Positions 42,374 through 50,337 of a DNA stretch of 61,694 nt are shown here, one piece after another. Each line of letters opens with the position of its first letter. The first letter of the stretch is position 1. Source of the DNA: AV69 sp036498205 (lineage in GTDB: Bacteria > Verrucomicrobiota > Verrucomicrobiia > Chthoniobacterales > UBA10450); contig DASXIC010000028.1 of assembly GCA_036498205.1 (NCBI GenBank), positions 1-61,694 on the forward strand, read 5' to 3'. The notes under the pieces were generated by a model. It saw only the letters and a list, made by a program, of their open reading frames with translations. It did no database searches and was not told where the DNA came from. Made by a program: the position numbers and the translations under genes.

Positions 42374-42392
42374 GGCGATTGAGTCAATCGCC
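42374..42392. repeat. Perfect palindrome GGCGATTGA-G-TCAATCGCC
   Basis: A 9-bp stem with a single-base centre, 40 bp after the helicase stop. It is too tight in its loop for a good RNA hairpin, so a protein-binding site or part of a dispersed element is as likely as a terminator. Confidence 0.5.
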
Positions 42393-42439
42393 CAAACCGC
42401 CGGACAACTGATCGAGCCGTTCACCACCACGCTCGCGCT

Positions 42440-42471
42440 GTCATCCCGAGCTGCAACGACAGCGAGGGACC
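42440..42471 (+). repeat. Half copy of GTCATCCCGAGCG repeat
   Basis: GTCATCCCGAGCTGC ... AGCGAGGGACC corresponds to the left arm of the 28195-28301 element with a short insertion of about 5 bp. No inverted partner is within 100 bp, so it is a degenerate or half element between two convergent genes. Confidence 0.55.
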
Positions 42472-42564
42472 ACTCAATCGAACGCCGACTCACACGAATT
42501 AAGCAAAACGTCGCACGTTCGAACGGGAGATCCTTTCACTTCGCTCAACACGACCCCAACGAAT

Positions 42565-44880
42565 TTACCGTTGAGCGTTGCACCACTGATCGACCCAGTC
42601 GTTGACCGTCTTGTACCAGAGCTGGGAGTTTTGCGGCTTCAGCACCCAATGACCTTCGTCCGGAAAATACAACATTTTGGACGGGATCTTCAGCCGCTGA
42701 AGCGTAGTAAAAAGCTGGAAGCCTTCACCGACATCGAGGCGGTAATCGAGCTGTCCGTGCACGACGAGCGTGGGCGTTTTGAATTTCTCGGCCGAGAGAT
42801 GAGGCGACCATTTCCGGTAAAGCTCTCGTTGCTGCCAGGGCGGGCCTTTGAATTCCCACTCGGGAAACCACAGCTCCTCCGTCGTGCCATAAGCCGACTC
42901 GGTGTTGAACATTCCATCGTGGGACACGATGCATTTGAAGCGATCGGTGTGACCGAGAAGCCAGTTCGCCATGTAACCGCCGTAGCTTGCACCGAGCGCC
43001 GCTTCGCGGTTTTTATCGACGAACGGATAGGTCTTCTCGACGTAATCGAGGCCTTTCATGAGGTCGACGTACGGTTTGCCGCCCCAATCGCCGCTGATCG
43101 AATCGGTAAATTTTTGCCCGTAACCAGTCGAGCCATGGAAGTTGATCATCACGACGATGTAGTCGCTCGCCGCAAACAACTCCGCGTTCCAGCGATAGGT
43201 CCAGTCATTCCCCCATGCGCCCTGCGGGCCGCCATGGACCAGAAATTTCAGCGGATATTTCTTTGATCCGCCAGCTTTGGTAGAGCGACGGTCCGCGGAT
43301 CCGTCGCGGGTCTGATCAGATTTCGTTGGCTCGACAGAGTCTCGCCCCACCATTGACGAACCAAATCCCGGCGGCTTGACCATGAATCCCTGCACGTCGT
43401 CGTTGTTCGCGCCTTTGAACCAAAATGATTCCAACGGCTGCATGTCGATTTGCGACAACAGCGTGTCGTTCATGTGGGTGACGGCGGTTGGCTGAAGTTT
43501 CTGTGAAACGTCAGCGCGCCAGATCTCGTTCGGCGCTGCGATCGACATGCGCGTAAAAAACAGCTGGTTCTTGGCTCCGAATATCAGATCATCGGCATAC
43601 AATTGCGCGAGCTCCGTCGGCTCCTTTGCGTTTAGCGCGAGCGAATAGAGCGGCGATTCGCCGTGATTTTCTGCGCTAAAATAAATTGACGTTGAATCGG
43701 GCGACCAGGCGAAGCTGCCAACGGAGCGGTCAAATTTCTCCGTGAGATCTCGGATTTTTCCGGACGGGCGTTCGTACACCAGCAGCCGCTGCTTGTCCGC
43801 CTCGAAGCCGGCTCGCGCTTGTGACCGCCAGGCGATGTATTTTCCCTCTGGCGAATAGAGCGGCGTCGAATCACTGCCCGGACTGGTTGAGATTTTCTTG
43901 GGCTGCGGTGCTGTAGCGTGCGCTGTCCTCAGCGCATCGGGGTCCGGGCCGGACTGGCGGTTTTGTCCGCTGGGGACAGCGGACTCTACAGCCATCGGCA
44001 CTATGAAAATGTCATTGTTCGTGCTGGTCGCTTCGACCTCATCGATGTTGCTGGTGTAGGCGAGCTCCTGTCCATCGGGCGAAATCGCATACATATCCTG
44101 TCCGCCGAGGTTGAACGGCGGCACATCATGATCGCCCGGCGTGAGGTCACGGGGTTCGCTGTTCGGTGGGGCTACGCTCTGCGGAGCCATCGAATCGTTC
44201 GCATCAACTTTTCGCGGCTTGACAGAGTCTCGCCCCACCGACTGGACAAAAAGATGACTGCGCTTGAACTCAGTAAAGGTGGTCCAATGCCGATAGAACA
44301 GCTTCGTGAAAATCTTCCCCTTCACTTTGCTGTTCTTCAATTCTTCATCGCGTTGTTTGTTGCAGGCATCATCTTTGCAATCTGGATAAACCGCCGAGAT
44401 AAAGACGATGTTCTTACCATCCGGTGACCAGATCGCTCCGTCTGCACCGGTCGAGATTGTGGTCAGCTGCCGGGGCGTTCCTATCAAGGTACCGTTATCG
44501 ATATCGAAATCGCAAATCCAGATTTGTGCCGGGTCCGTCGCTTTCGAAGTCCAGATGAGTTGTTTTCCGTCCGGGGAAAAACGTGGCCGCTCCTCGTGGT
44601 TGAGCGTTTGATTCAATCGCCGCGAGTCACCGCCTTCAGCCGGTACGATCCACAAATGTGAGATCCTGGTATCGGCTTTGAGATCCACATCAACGGCGTC
44701 GAACACGACCCATTTTCCAGCCGGAGATGGCACAGGCCGCCCGACCCGCTTCAGTTTCATCATGTCCTCAAAAGTGAACGGATGTTTGCCGCTACTGTTC
44801 GAAGGCGCTGTCGACGATTGCGTTTGGGCAAACGTTGAAGCAGTGATCGTCAGCGCAGCTGCGAGAATTTTCCAATGCAT
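42565..44880 (-). CDS. S9-family prolyl oligopeptidase-type peptidase with three in-frame repeat insertions
   Basis: Exported peptidase of 771 residues from ATG 44880 (MHWKILAAALTITASTFAQ, signal peptide); the frame is open to 45018. A beta-propeller (about 40-500) with WSPDG/FSPDGK-type repeats precedes the alpha/beta-hydrolase domain. That domain has catalytic Ser in GASYGGYMANWLLGH, Asp in HGQLDYRLDV and His in DEGHWVL. Three segments look foreign: residues about 214-239, 297-324 and 510-534, each encoded by a palindromic DNA element. Without them the protein would be close to the usual ~690 residues. It probably degrades peptides in the periplasm. Confidence 0.92.
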   Translation of the reverse strand: MHWKILAAALTITASTFAQTQSSTAPSNSSGKHPFTFEDMMKLKRVGRPVPSPAGKWVVFDAVDVDLKADTRISHLWIVPAEGGDSRRLNQTLNHEERPRFSPDGKQLIWTSKATDPAQIWICDFDIDNGTLIGTPRQLTTISTGADGAIWSPDGKNIVFISAVYPDCKDDACNKQRDEELKNSKVKGKIFTKLFYRHWTTFTEFKRSHLFVQSVGRDSVKPRKVDANDSMAPQSVAPPNSEPRDLTPGDHDVPPFNLGGQDMYAISPDGQELAYTSNIDEVEATSTNNDIFIVPMAVESAVPSGQNRQSGPDPDALRTAHATAPQPKKISTSPGSDSTPLYSPEGKYIAWRSQARAGFEADKQRLLVYERPSGKIRDLTEKFDRSVGSFAWSPDSTSIYFSAENHGESPLYSLALNAKEPTELAQLYADDLIFGAKNQLFFTRMSIAAPNEIWRADVSQKLQPTAVTHMNDTLLSQIDMQPLESFWFKGANNDDVQGFMVKPPGFGSSMVGRDSVEPTKSDQTRDGSADRRSTKAGGSKKYPLKFLVHGGPQGAWGNDWTYRWNAELFAASDYIVVMINFHGSTGYGQKFTDSISGDWGGKPYVDLMKGLDYVEKTYPFVDKNREAALGASYGGYMANWLLGHTDRFKCIVSHDGMFNTESAYGTTEELWFPEWEFKGPPWQQRELYRKWSPHLSAEKFKTPTLVVHGQLDYRLDVGEGFQLFTTLQRLKIPSKMLYFPDEGHWVLKPQNSQLWYKTVNDWVDQWCNAQR
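43279..43351. repeat. In-frame palindromic element C in S9 peptidase
   Basis: The element runs from GGTAGAGCGACGG to CTCGCCCCACC; the two 24-bp ends are imperfect inverted copies (about 15 of 24 positions). The right end is almost identical to the right end of element A (GGCTYGACAGAGTCTCGCCCCACC). On the coding strand it encodes a peptide that begins VGRDSVEPTKS. It is inserted in the hydrolase-domain entry region without breaking the frame. Confidence 0.65.
43910..43992. repeat. In-frame palindromic element B in S9 peptidase
   Basis: Outer arms GCTGTAGCGTGCGCTGTCC and GGACAGCGGACTCTACAGC match as inverted repeats at about 22 of 25 positions. The central part carries the GCCAGTCCGGCCCGGACC motif in reverse (43941-43958), with one mismatch to copies at 41005 and 51605. 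On the coding strand it yields the peptide VESAVPSGQNRQSGPDPDAL. The reading frame stays open across it. Confidence 0.7.
44165..44239. repeat. In-frame palindromic element A in S9 peptidase
   Basis: A 75-bp element bounded by GGTGGGGCTACGCTC and GAGTCTCGCCCCACC, whose 24-bp ends are inverted copies at about 19 positions. Its length is exactly 25 codons. It encodes a peptide starting VGRDSVKPRKV on the minus strand, matching element C in the same frame and orientation. Confidence 0.7.
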
Positions 44881-44920
44881 GCAGTGAGAAGTTAGGTCGG
44901 CATACTGTTGCGGAACGGCC

Positions 44921-46198
44921 ATGCGCGCAAGATCGACAAACCAACACGGCCCCCGAACACGAATCCGTTTCGTGGAAACGAGCATCTCTCTGGCTTCGTT
45001 GGATCGGCGACAATTCATCTCCCGGGCTTCGCGCGGCGTTTTTGCCGCGTCACTTGCACCTCAACTGGTCCGCCTGGCTTCGGCCCAGGAACCGACGGGC
45101 TCGCCAGCCCCGGCACCGGTCAGCATCGCTCCAGGCGAGCCATTGCCACAGGATCAACGGGTCGGATTTGCGCTTGTCGGACTTGGCCGGCTGACCCAGG
45201 CGCAATTAATCCCGGCTTTTCGAATCAGCAAAAAAGCGAAGCTGACCGCCCTGGTGAGCGGTGACCCGGCAAAAGCGCAAAAACTGGCGGAGGAAAACGG
45301 CGTCAGCCCAGAAAGCATTTACAATTACAAGACGTTCGATCGCCTTCGCGACAACAAAGAGGTGCAGGTCGTTTACATCGTGCTGCCGAATTCGATGCAT
45401 GCCGAATTCACTGAGCGGTCTGCACGGGCTGGCAAGCACGTCCTTTGCGAAAAGCCGATGGAAGTCACTTCAATGAAATGCCAGCAAATGATCGACTCTT
45501 GTAAGAAAGCCAAAGTCAAATTGATGATCGCTTATCGGATTCAGTACGAGCCGATGAACCGTGCGATGCAGCGCTTGGTGCGCGAGAAAGTTCACGGTCC
45601 GGTAAGATTTATCGAGTCCGATAACGGTCAGCGGGTGGAAAAAATGGAATGGCGTTTGAGCAAGGCGCTCTCTGGCAACGGAGCCGTTGGCGACGTCGGT
45701 GTTTACTGCATTAACACGATTCGCTTCTTGCTGGGTGAAGAACCCATGGAAGTTTTTGCGCGGACCTTCCGCCCGGCTGGCGATCCGCGCTTCAGGGAAG
45801 TTGATGCAACAGCGATCTGGCAGATGCGGTTCCCAAGCGGTGTTCTGGCGAATTGCATGTGCAGCTTCGATACCTACAACGCGAAATCGTATCGCGTCGT
45901 GGCCGAGCGCGGAGTATTCGGAATGGACCCCTCATTCCCATATCGCGGATTGAAAATGTTCGCTAAACCGGAGGATCCACCGTTACCGCAAATCGCCGAG
46001 AGCGACCAGTTCGCGAACGAACTGGATCACATGGCTGATTGCGTGATGAACGATCGCCAGCCTTACACGCCGGGTGAAGAGGGGTTGCAAGACCAGCGGA
46101 TTATCGAAGCGATATTCGAGAGCGCCCGCACGGGTCGTGCCGTCACGTTGCCACGTTTCGACAAGCCCGATGTCTTTCGAGGTCCGCCGCCAAAATGA
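44921..46198 (+). CDS. Gfo/Idh/MocA-family oxidoreductase with Tat-type signal (GFOR-like)
   Basis: Protein of 425 residues. A leader contains the twin-arginine motif DRRQFIS (about residues 28-34), followed by a modestly hydrophobic stretch to LASAQ. An NAD(P)-binding domain follows with VGFALVGLGRLTQAQLIPAF. EKP in VLCEKPMEVTS is the conserved lysine-containing motif, and GAVGDVGVYCINTIRFLLGEEP includes the second-domain sequence. The layout is like periplasmic glucose-fructose oxidoreductase, which retains its cofactor. It is divergent from the S9 peptidase gene with only 40 bp between starts, so they share a promoter region. Confidence 0.9.
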   Translation: MRARSTNQHGPRTRIRFVETSISLASLDRRQFISRASRGVFAASLAPQLVRLASAQEPTGSPAPAPVSIAPGEPLPQDQRVGFALVGLGRLTQAQLIPAFRISKKAKLTALVSGDPAKAQKLAEENGVSPESIYNYKTFDRLRDNKEVQVVYIVLPNSMHAEFTERSARAGKHVLCEKPMEVTSMKCQQMIDSCKKAKVKLMIAYRIQYEPMNRAMQRLVREKVHGPVRFIESDNGQRVEKMEWRLSKALSGNGAVGDVGVYCINTIRFLLGEEPMEVFARTFRPAGDPRFREVDATAIWQMRFPSGVLANCMCSFDTYNAKSYRVVAERGVFGMDPSFPYRGLKMFAKPEDPPLPQIAESDQFANELDHMADCVMNDRQPYTPGEEGLQDQRIIEAIFESARTGRAVTLPRFDKPDVFRGPPPK

Positions 46199-46203
46199 AA
46201 GAT

Positions 46204-46770
46204 TTACGTCTGCTCGCTATCTGAAAGCGCGGCGCGCGCTACCAGCAAACGTTCGGCTTCCACGCGCTCGATCTGTTCCTGCGCACGTCTTTCCAGTCGC
46301 GCAAAATCCGTCCCCTGTAGTTGGGTAATCCTGGACGCGATCTCAGCCAGCGAGCGCCATAAAAACTTTTTCCCGGTAATGCCGAGGGCCAGACCTTCCA
46401 GGGCCTGGAGCAAACCGAGACTGTCTCGCACGCCGCCGGCGGCGATTTTGACCCGGCCGAATTTCTCCGCGATCCAGGCCCCAGCTTTGCGGACGCCGCT
46501 TTCCTCGGCATCGAGCTTGCGGATCAGGTCACGAAGAGCATCCTGATCGGCCTGTATATCGTTGCGCAGGTCGCGAAAGAACTTCCCGAATCGATCCTGC
46601 TCGTGATGTTCGATCAAGTAATCGAGTAATTCCAATGCGGAAACCGAACCGGCCAGGTGATCGTTTAAGTACGTCTGGAGATGCTCCCTGCAATCAGGTT
46701 TGCTCACAAAAGGGTATCGCAGTTCGCAAATGAGTGGGCTGCGTCTTTGAACGGGTTCCTCGCTGTTCAA
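46204..46770 (-). CDS. Hypothetical helical-bundle protein
   Basis: Protein of 188 residues with no signal peptide or clear membrane segment. It is nearly all helical. The most distinctive part is ALELLDYLIEHHEQDRFGKFF-type sequence (about residues 40-60), then DLRNDIQADQDALRDLIRKLDA. ALGITGKKFLWRSLAEIA follows; it resembles ferritin-like or regulator bundles but without the carboxylate/His pattern of a diiron site. A 6-bp gap separates it from the oxidoreductase it converges on, and it diverges from the AI-2E permease. I do not recognise the family. Confidence 0.6.
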   Translation of the reverse strand: MNSEEPVQRRSPLICELRYPFVSKPDCREHLQTYLNDHLAGSVSALELLDYLIEHHEQDRFGKFFRDLRNDIQADQDALRDLIRKLDAEESGVRKAGAWIAEKFGRVKIAAGGVRDSLGLLQALEGLALGITGKKFLWRSLAEIASRITQLQGTDFARLERRAQEQIERVEAERLLVARAALSDSEQT

Positions 46771-46816
46771 TCAATCCGCGAGATGTTAAAAGGCGATTGG
46801 GCAAGAACCGATCTAA

Positions 46817-46846
46817 CGATCCGGAGCCCAGGGCACGCTCGGATCG
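46817..46846. other. Inverted repeat in divergent intergenic region
   Basis: CGATCCG (46817-46823) and CGGATCG (46840-46846) flank 16 bases containing GCCCAGGGC. This is the only structure in the 93-bp interval between two divergent genes (46770 and 46864), so it may be an operator or hairpin leader for one of them. Confidence 0.3.
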
Positions 46847-46863
46847 CGTAATACTAAGAAACA

Positions 46864-47997
46864 ATGACTAGCACGCCTCAGCAGCAGCACGACGAACTGG
46901 GGCCATTCACTTATCGCGATGCGCGCCGTTTGCTCGTGCTCATTGTCCTCCTAATCGCCGGCTGGATTCTGGTCCGATCGCTCGTGCCGGTGCTCTTGCT
47001 GTTCGGCATCGTTTTTCTGGTTGCAATGGTTTTGAACCCGATCGTCGTCCGGCTGCAACAGCGTGGCGTTTCACGGCCGGTCGGCGTCGCTTTGCTCTTG
47101 GTCGTTCTCGTTTCCATCGCGGTTTTGCTTGGCGCCGTCGTTGTGCCAGCATTCGCGGATCAAGTCCAAGGTCTGCTACGCCAGGCGCCCCACGCTTGGC
47201 AAACGATTCGGGGGCATATCGCCGATCTAGCCGCGCGCTACCCGACTCTGCAGAATGCGCTGCCGCAAGCGGATCAAATCGCTTCGGCCATTGGCGCGCA
47301 GGCTGGAGCAATGGCAAATGTCCTTTTGCGGTCCACTTTGGGGCTGGTCAGCGGCGTCTTTGTTTTCGTTTTTGCTGCTCTGCTGCTTATTTTTGTCCTG
47401 TCCAATCCGCGACCGCTCGTCGTCGGTTATCTCGCGCTTGTTCCGGATCGCCACCGCGAAAAAGCCAGGCGCACGCTGGTGCGGCTGATGGCACAGATGA
47501 TCGCGTGGGCGCGCGGCGTCGCGATTAACGGCGTCATTACGGGATTCTCAACCGGTTTGCTCCTTTGGATTGTCGGTGTGCAGCCTGCCTTTCTCTTTGG
47601 CGTGCTGGCGTTTCTCGGGGAATTTCTTCCCAATATCGGACCCGTCATTGTCGCTTTTCCGGTACTGTTCGTCGCATTGAGTATAAGCGTGACAAAATTC
47701 TGGCTGGCGCTGGCCGCCATTCTTTTTGTGCAACAGATCGAAGTGAATTTTCTCGTTCCTTTCATTTTGGGGAAGGAAATGCGCCTGAATCCTGTCAGCA
47801 TCTTGTTCTTTACCCTGGCCATGGGATGGATGTTTGGCCTTGCCGGTGCCATCCTCGCGCTGCCTGCCGCCGCGCTGACTCAAATTGTGATAGAAGAATT
47901 TTATCTCCGGCCCCGCCAGATCAATTACGCTAACCTTGAAGGCGAAGCCGAACGCATCGTCCGGACCAACTCAGCCCACAAAAATTTCGATCCATGA
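46864..47997 (+). CDS. AI-2E-family (PerM-type) transporter
   Basis: Polytopic membrane protein of 377 residues. Segments include LLVLIVLLIAGWILVRSLVPVLLLFGIVFLVAM at the N-terminus, a helical cytosolic or periplasmic region (about 95-150), then several C-terminal helices. GFSTGLLLWIVGVQPAFLFGVLAFLGEFLPNIGPVI and the FIEGNxxxP-like LVPFILGKEMRLNPVSI are the hallmarks of the AI-2E/YdiK/PerM family, whose members export signalling molecules or Na+. No function can be inferred beyond export. It overlaps the amidohydrolase gene by 4 bp, suggesting co-translation. Confidence 0.9.
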   Translation: MTSTPQQQHDELGPFTYRDARRLLVLIVLLIAGWILVRSLVPVLLLFGIVFLVAMVLNPIVVRLQQRGVSRPVGVALLLVVLVSIAVLLGAVVVPAFADQVQGLLRQAPHAWQTIRGHIADLAARYPTLQNALPQADQIASAIGAQAGAMANVLLRSTLGLVSGVFVFVFAALLLIFVLSNPRPLVVGYLALVPDRHREKARRTLVRLMAQMIAWARGVAINGVITGFSTGLLLWIVGVQPAFLFGVLAFLGEFLPNIGPVIVAFPVLFVALSISVTKFWLALAAILFVQQIEVNFLVPFILGKEMRLNPVSILFFTLAMGWMFGLAGAILALPAAALTQIVIEEFYLRPRQINYANLEGEAERIVRTNSAHKNFDP

Positions 47998-49421
47998 AAG
48001 TAGTCGTCACGTTTGCCTTTGCTTCGCTGTTAATCGCCACGGCTGACGCCGAAAAAACCGCGCTCGTGGGTGGTACGGTTATCAACCCTGCGGATAGCAA
48101 GGTGATCGACAATGCAGTCCTCGTAATCGATGGCGACAAAATCGAAAATGTCGCCAGCCGCAGCGAAACTGATGTTCCAGCGGGCGCCCAGCAGTTGGAT
48201 TGCGCAGGTAAATTCATCCTCCCCGGCTACATCGACACCCACATTCATTTCTTCCAATCAGGCGACTTGTTCACGCGACCTGACGGCGCTGATTTCACCA
48301 AAATTCGCCCGTATGCAGATGAAGTGACGTGGGTCAAATCGCATCTGGATGACGTCTTCGCCCGTTATTTGCGGTGCGGCATTACCAGCGTAGTCGATGT
48401 CGGCGGGCCGATGTGGAATTTTGAAGTTCGGAAAATCGCCAACTCAACGCCCAAAGCCCCCCGCGTCGCCGTCGCCGGGCCGCTCATTTCAAGTGTCTCG
48501 CGTCCGCAGCTTAATCTCGGTGATCCGCCGATTGTACAGGTGAACACGCCCGACGACGCGCGGGCCATGGTCCGGACTCTCGCGGCGAAAACGCCGGATT
48601 ATATCAAGATCTGGTTCATCGTTGATCCGGATCATCCGGTCGAGAAATTTCGTCCGATCGTGCACGCCGTGGTGGATGAAAGCCACACGCGAAAACTGCG
48701 TGTTGCCGTGCACGCGACCGAACTGGAAGCGGCCCGCACTTCGGTGGAGGAGGGCGCTGACCTGCTTGTCCACAGCGTGACCGATAAACCAGTGGATGAG
48801 GCGTTCGTTCGACTGCTCAAAGAAAAAGGCACAATTCTCTGCCCGACGCTGGTCGTGTTCGAGCGATACGGCCGCACGTTCGCAAACAAATTGAATTTGA
48901 CGCCGGAAGAAAAGGCATGGGGCAATCCGGAGGTAATCGCCTCGCTCGACGTCACCAAAATTCCGCCAGACCAGTTGCCTGATCGGGTGAAAAAAGCGCT
49001 GGAGGATCCCGACGCAGTCCTGGGGCGAATTAAACAGACATATGAGATAGCCCTCAAGAATTTGAAGACGCTCGAGGATGCGGGCGTTCCAATTGCCGCA
49101 GGCACCGATGCGGGAAACATCGGCACCATCCACGGCCCGGCATTATTCCGTGAGTTTCAGCTCATGCGCGAAGCCGGTCTCACCCCGGCGCAAATCCTGC
49201 AGTGCGCCACGGCTAATGCGGCGAAAGTTTTCGCTACCGCCCGCTCCGGCGTTCTCGATGAAAATGGCAATCCCCAGATCGGGTCAATCGTGGCCGGCAA
49301 CTTCGCCGATCTTGTCATCCTCAACTCCAATCCCACGACCGACATCGCGCACGCTTCCGATATCGATCGCGTAATCAAGAACGGCGTTGTTTACCAGGCG
49401 GGTTCACTGCTGCCGAAGTAA
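47994..49421 (+). CDS. Exported amidohydrolase-family metal-dependent hydrolase
   Basis: Protein of 475 residues with signal peptide MKVVVTFAFASLLIATADA, so likely periplasmic. The amidohydrolase barrel shows the metal motif GYIDTHIHFF (HxH), the second-histidine region RKLRVAVHATELEA and LVHSVTD. The catalytic acid region is PIAAGTDAGNIG, and the C-terminal GSIVAGNFADLVILNSNP belongs to the small beta domain. Family members cleave dipeptides, imides or similar amides; the exported form resembles prolidase-like Xaa-Arg dipeptidases. It overlaps the AI-2E permease by 4 bp. Confidence 0.9.
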   Translation: MKVVVTFAFASLLIATADAEKTALVGGTVINPADSKVIDNAVLVIDGDKIENVASRSETDVPAGAQQLDCAGKFILPGYIDTHIHFFQSGDLFTRPDGADFTKIRPYADEVTWVKSHLDDVFARYLRCGITSVVDVGGPMWNFEVRKIANSTPKAPRVAVAGPLISSVSRPQLNLGDPPIVQVNTPDDARAMVRTLAAKTPDYIKIWFIVDPDHPVEKFRPIVHAVVDESHTRKLRVAVHATELEAARTSVEEGADLLVHSVTDKPVDEAFVRLLKEKGTILCPTLVVFERYGRTFANKLNLTPEEKAWGNPEVIASLDVTKIPPDQLPDRVKKALEDPDAVLGRIKQTYEIALKNLKTLEDAGVPIAAGTDAGNIGTIHGPALFREFQLMREAGLTPAQILQCATANAAKVFATARSGVLDENGNPQIGSIVAGNFADLVILNSNPTTDIAHASDIDRVIKNGVVYQAGSLLPK

Positions 49422-49433
49422 CGGTGCAGCTTG

Positions 49434-49796
49434 TCACGAACTGACGACAAACCTGTTTCCTTCGCTGTCCTTAAGAATGGCGTAAGTTCCCCACGGCTGT
49501 TCCTGGGGCGGCCCTTCAAATTCTACACCGCGTGCCTTCAGGCTGTTGTAGGTCTCCTGAATGTCATCGCAGGAATAGGACATGTTCATGAAGGTGCCGA
49601 TGCGTTTCTCATCGCCTTCGGCAGTGAAGAGCACGACACGAGTGTCTGCTTTCGGTATACGCAGCTCGATCCAGCGTTGTTTCGCATCAAAAGGCTGGTC
49701 GGTGATGATGGTGAATCCTAATTTGTCGGTGTAAAAATCCAGAGCTCGGTTCTGGTCTGCCACCGGAATACTAACAAATTTAATCTGTTTAATCAT
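49434..49796 (-). CDS. VOC-family protein (glyoxalase/bleomycin-resistance fold)
   Basis: Protein of 120 residues starting MIKQIKFVSIPVADQNRALDFYTDKLGF, the typical first beta-alpha-beta unit of the VOC fold. Later comes EFEGPPQEQPWGTYAILKDSEGNRFVV. Metal ligands in the standard positions are incomplete, as often in stand-alone members. Cytosolic, monomer or dimer, substrate unknown. It converges on the amidohydrolase with a 12-bp gap and diverges from the HTH gene. Confidence 0.85.
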   Translation of the reverse strand: MIKQIKFVSIPVADQNRALDFYTDKLGFTIITDQPFDAKQRWIELRIPKADTRVVLFTAEGDEKRIGTFMNMSYSCDDIQETYNSLKARGVEFEGPPQEQPWGTYAILKDSEGNRFVVSS

Positions 49797-49899
49797 GGGA
49801 TCGCAGCCTAGGACGGCTGACTGAGCGACGTCCAGCGCCGGCCCGGTTTTGGAATGCGAAAGTGCTGTCCATTTATCGGTATAGTCGCCAATCTGTCAC

Positions 49900-50238
49900 A
49901 TGGCCCGATTTCACAAGACCGTTCCCATCGACGATTACGTTCTGGATGTGTTGATGCGTGACCTGGTCGGGCACGATCATCAGCCCGCCGCTTTTCTGGT
50001 TTATCTTTACCTCTATCGTCAGGCTCAACCGCAAAGATGGAAACCGATCACCGCCAGCCTGCGGACCATTGCGGAGGCGACCGGTCTGTCGAAAAGCACG
50101 GCGCAAATCGCCGTCGAAAAATTGTGCGCTCGCCAATTAATTCGATCGATCCGGCATTACCCGACCGCAACTTCCAAGCACCGAGTGCTGCGACATTGGC
50201 TGAATCCTGCGCCTCGCCGCAAAGCGGCACAAACATGA
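49900..50238 (+). CDS. Winged-helix DNA-binding protein
   Basis: Small protein of 112 residues. A helix-turn-helix is visible in ITASLRTIAEATGLSKSTAQIAVEKLCARQLI (about 47-78), followed by a wing-like segment (RSIRHYPTATSKHRVLRHW). It resembles the GntR/MarR or replication-initiator type helix-turn-helix, but no effector domain is attached. Start is ATG 49900. It may be a transcription regulator or adaptor; no target is evident. The next gene, aspS, starts 99 bp downstream. Confidence 0.8.
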   Translation: MARFHKTVPIDDYVLDVLMRDLVGHDHQPAAFLVYLYLYRQAQPQRWKPITASLRTIAEATGLSKSTAQIAVEKLCARQLIRSIRHYPTATSKHRVLRHWLNPAPRRKAAQT

Positions 50239-50337
50239 ATCGGTTATCCGGCAACGCCGAAACAACGGAAAGGGGCGTGACCTCACGTTAGCAGGCTTGC
50301 GAGTTTTTTGGCTTCGCTCACAGTGGACGCGCAACGC

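Larger units (their letters stand above)
42335..42564. other. Intergenic spacer with palindrome and repeat arm
   Basis: This 230-bp spacer lies between the convergent helicase and S9 peptidase genes. It contains the palindrome GGCGATTGA-G-TCAATCGCC (42374-42392), a perfect 9-bp stem with a single-base centre, and a single arm of the GTCATCCCGAG repeat (42440-42471). The remaining sequence shows nothing I can name. Confidence 0.5.
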
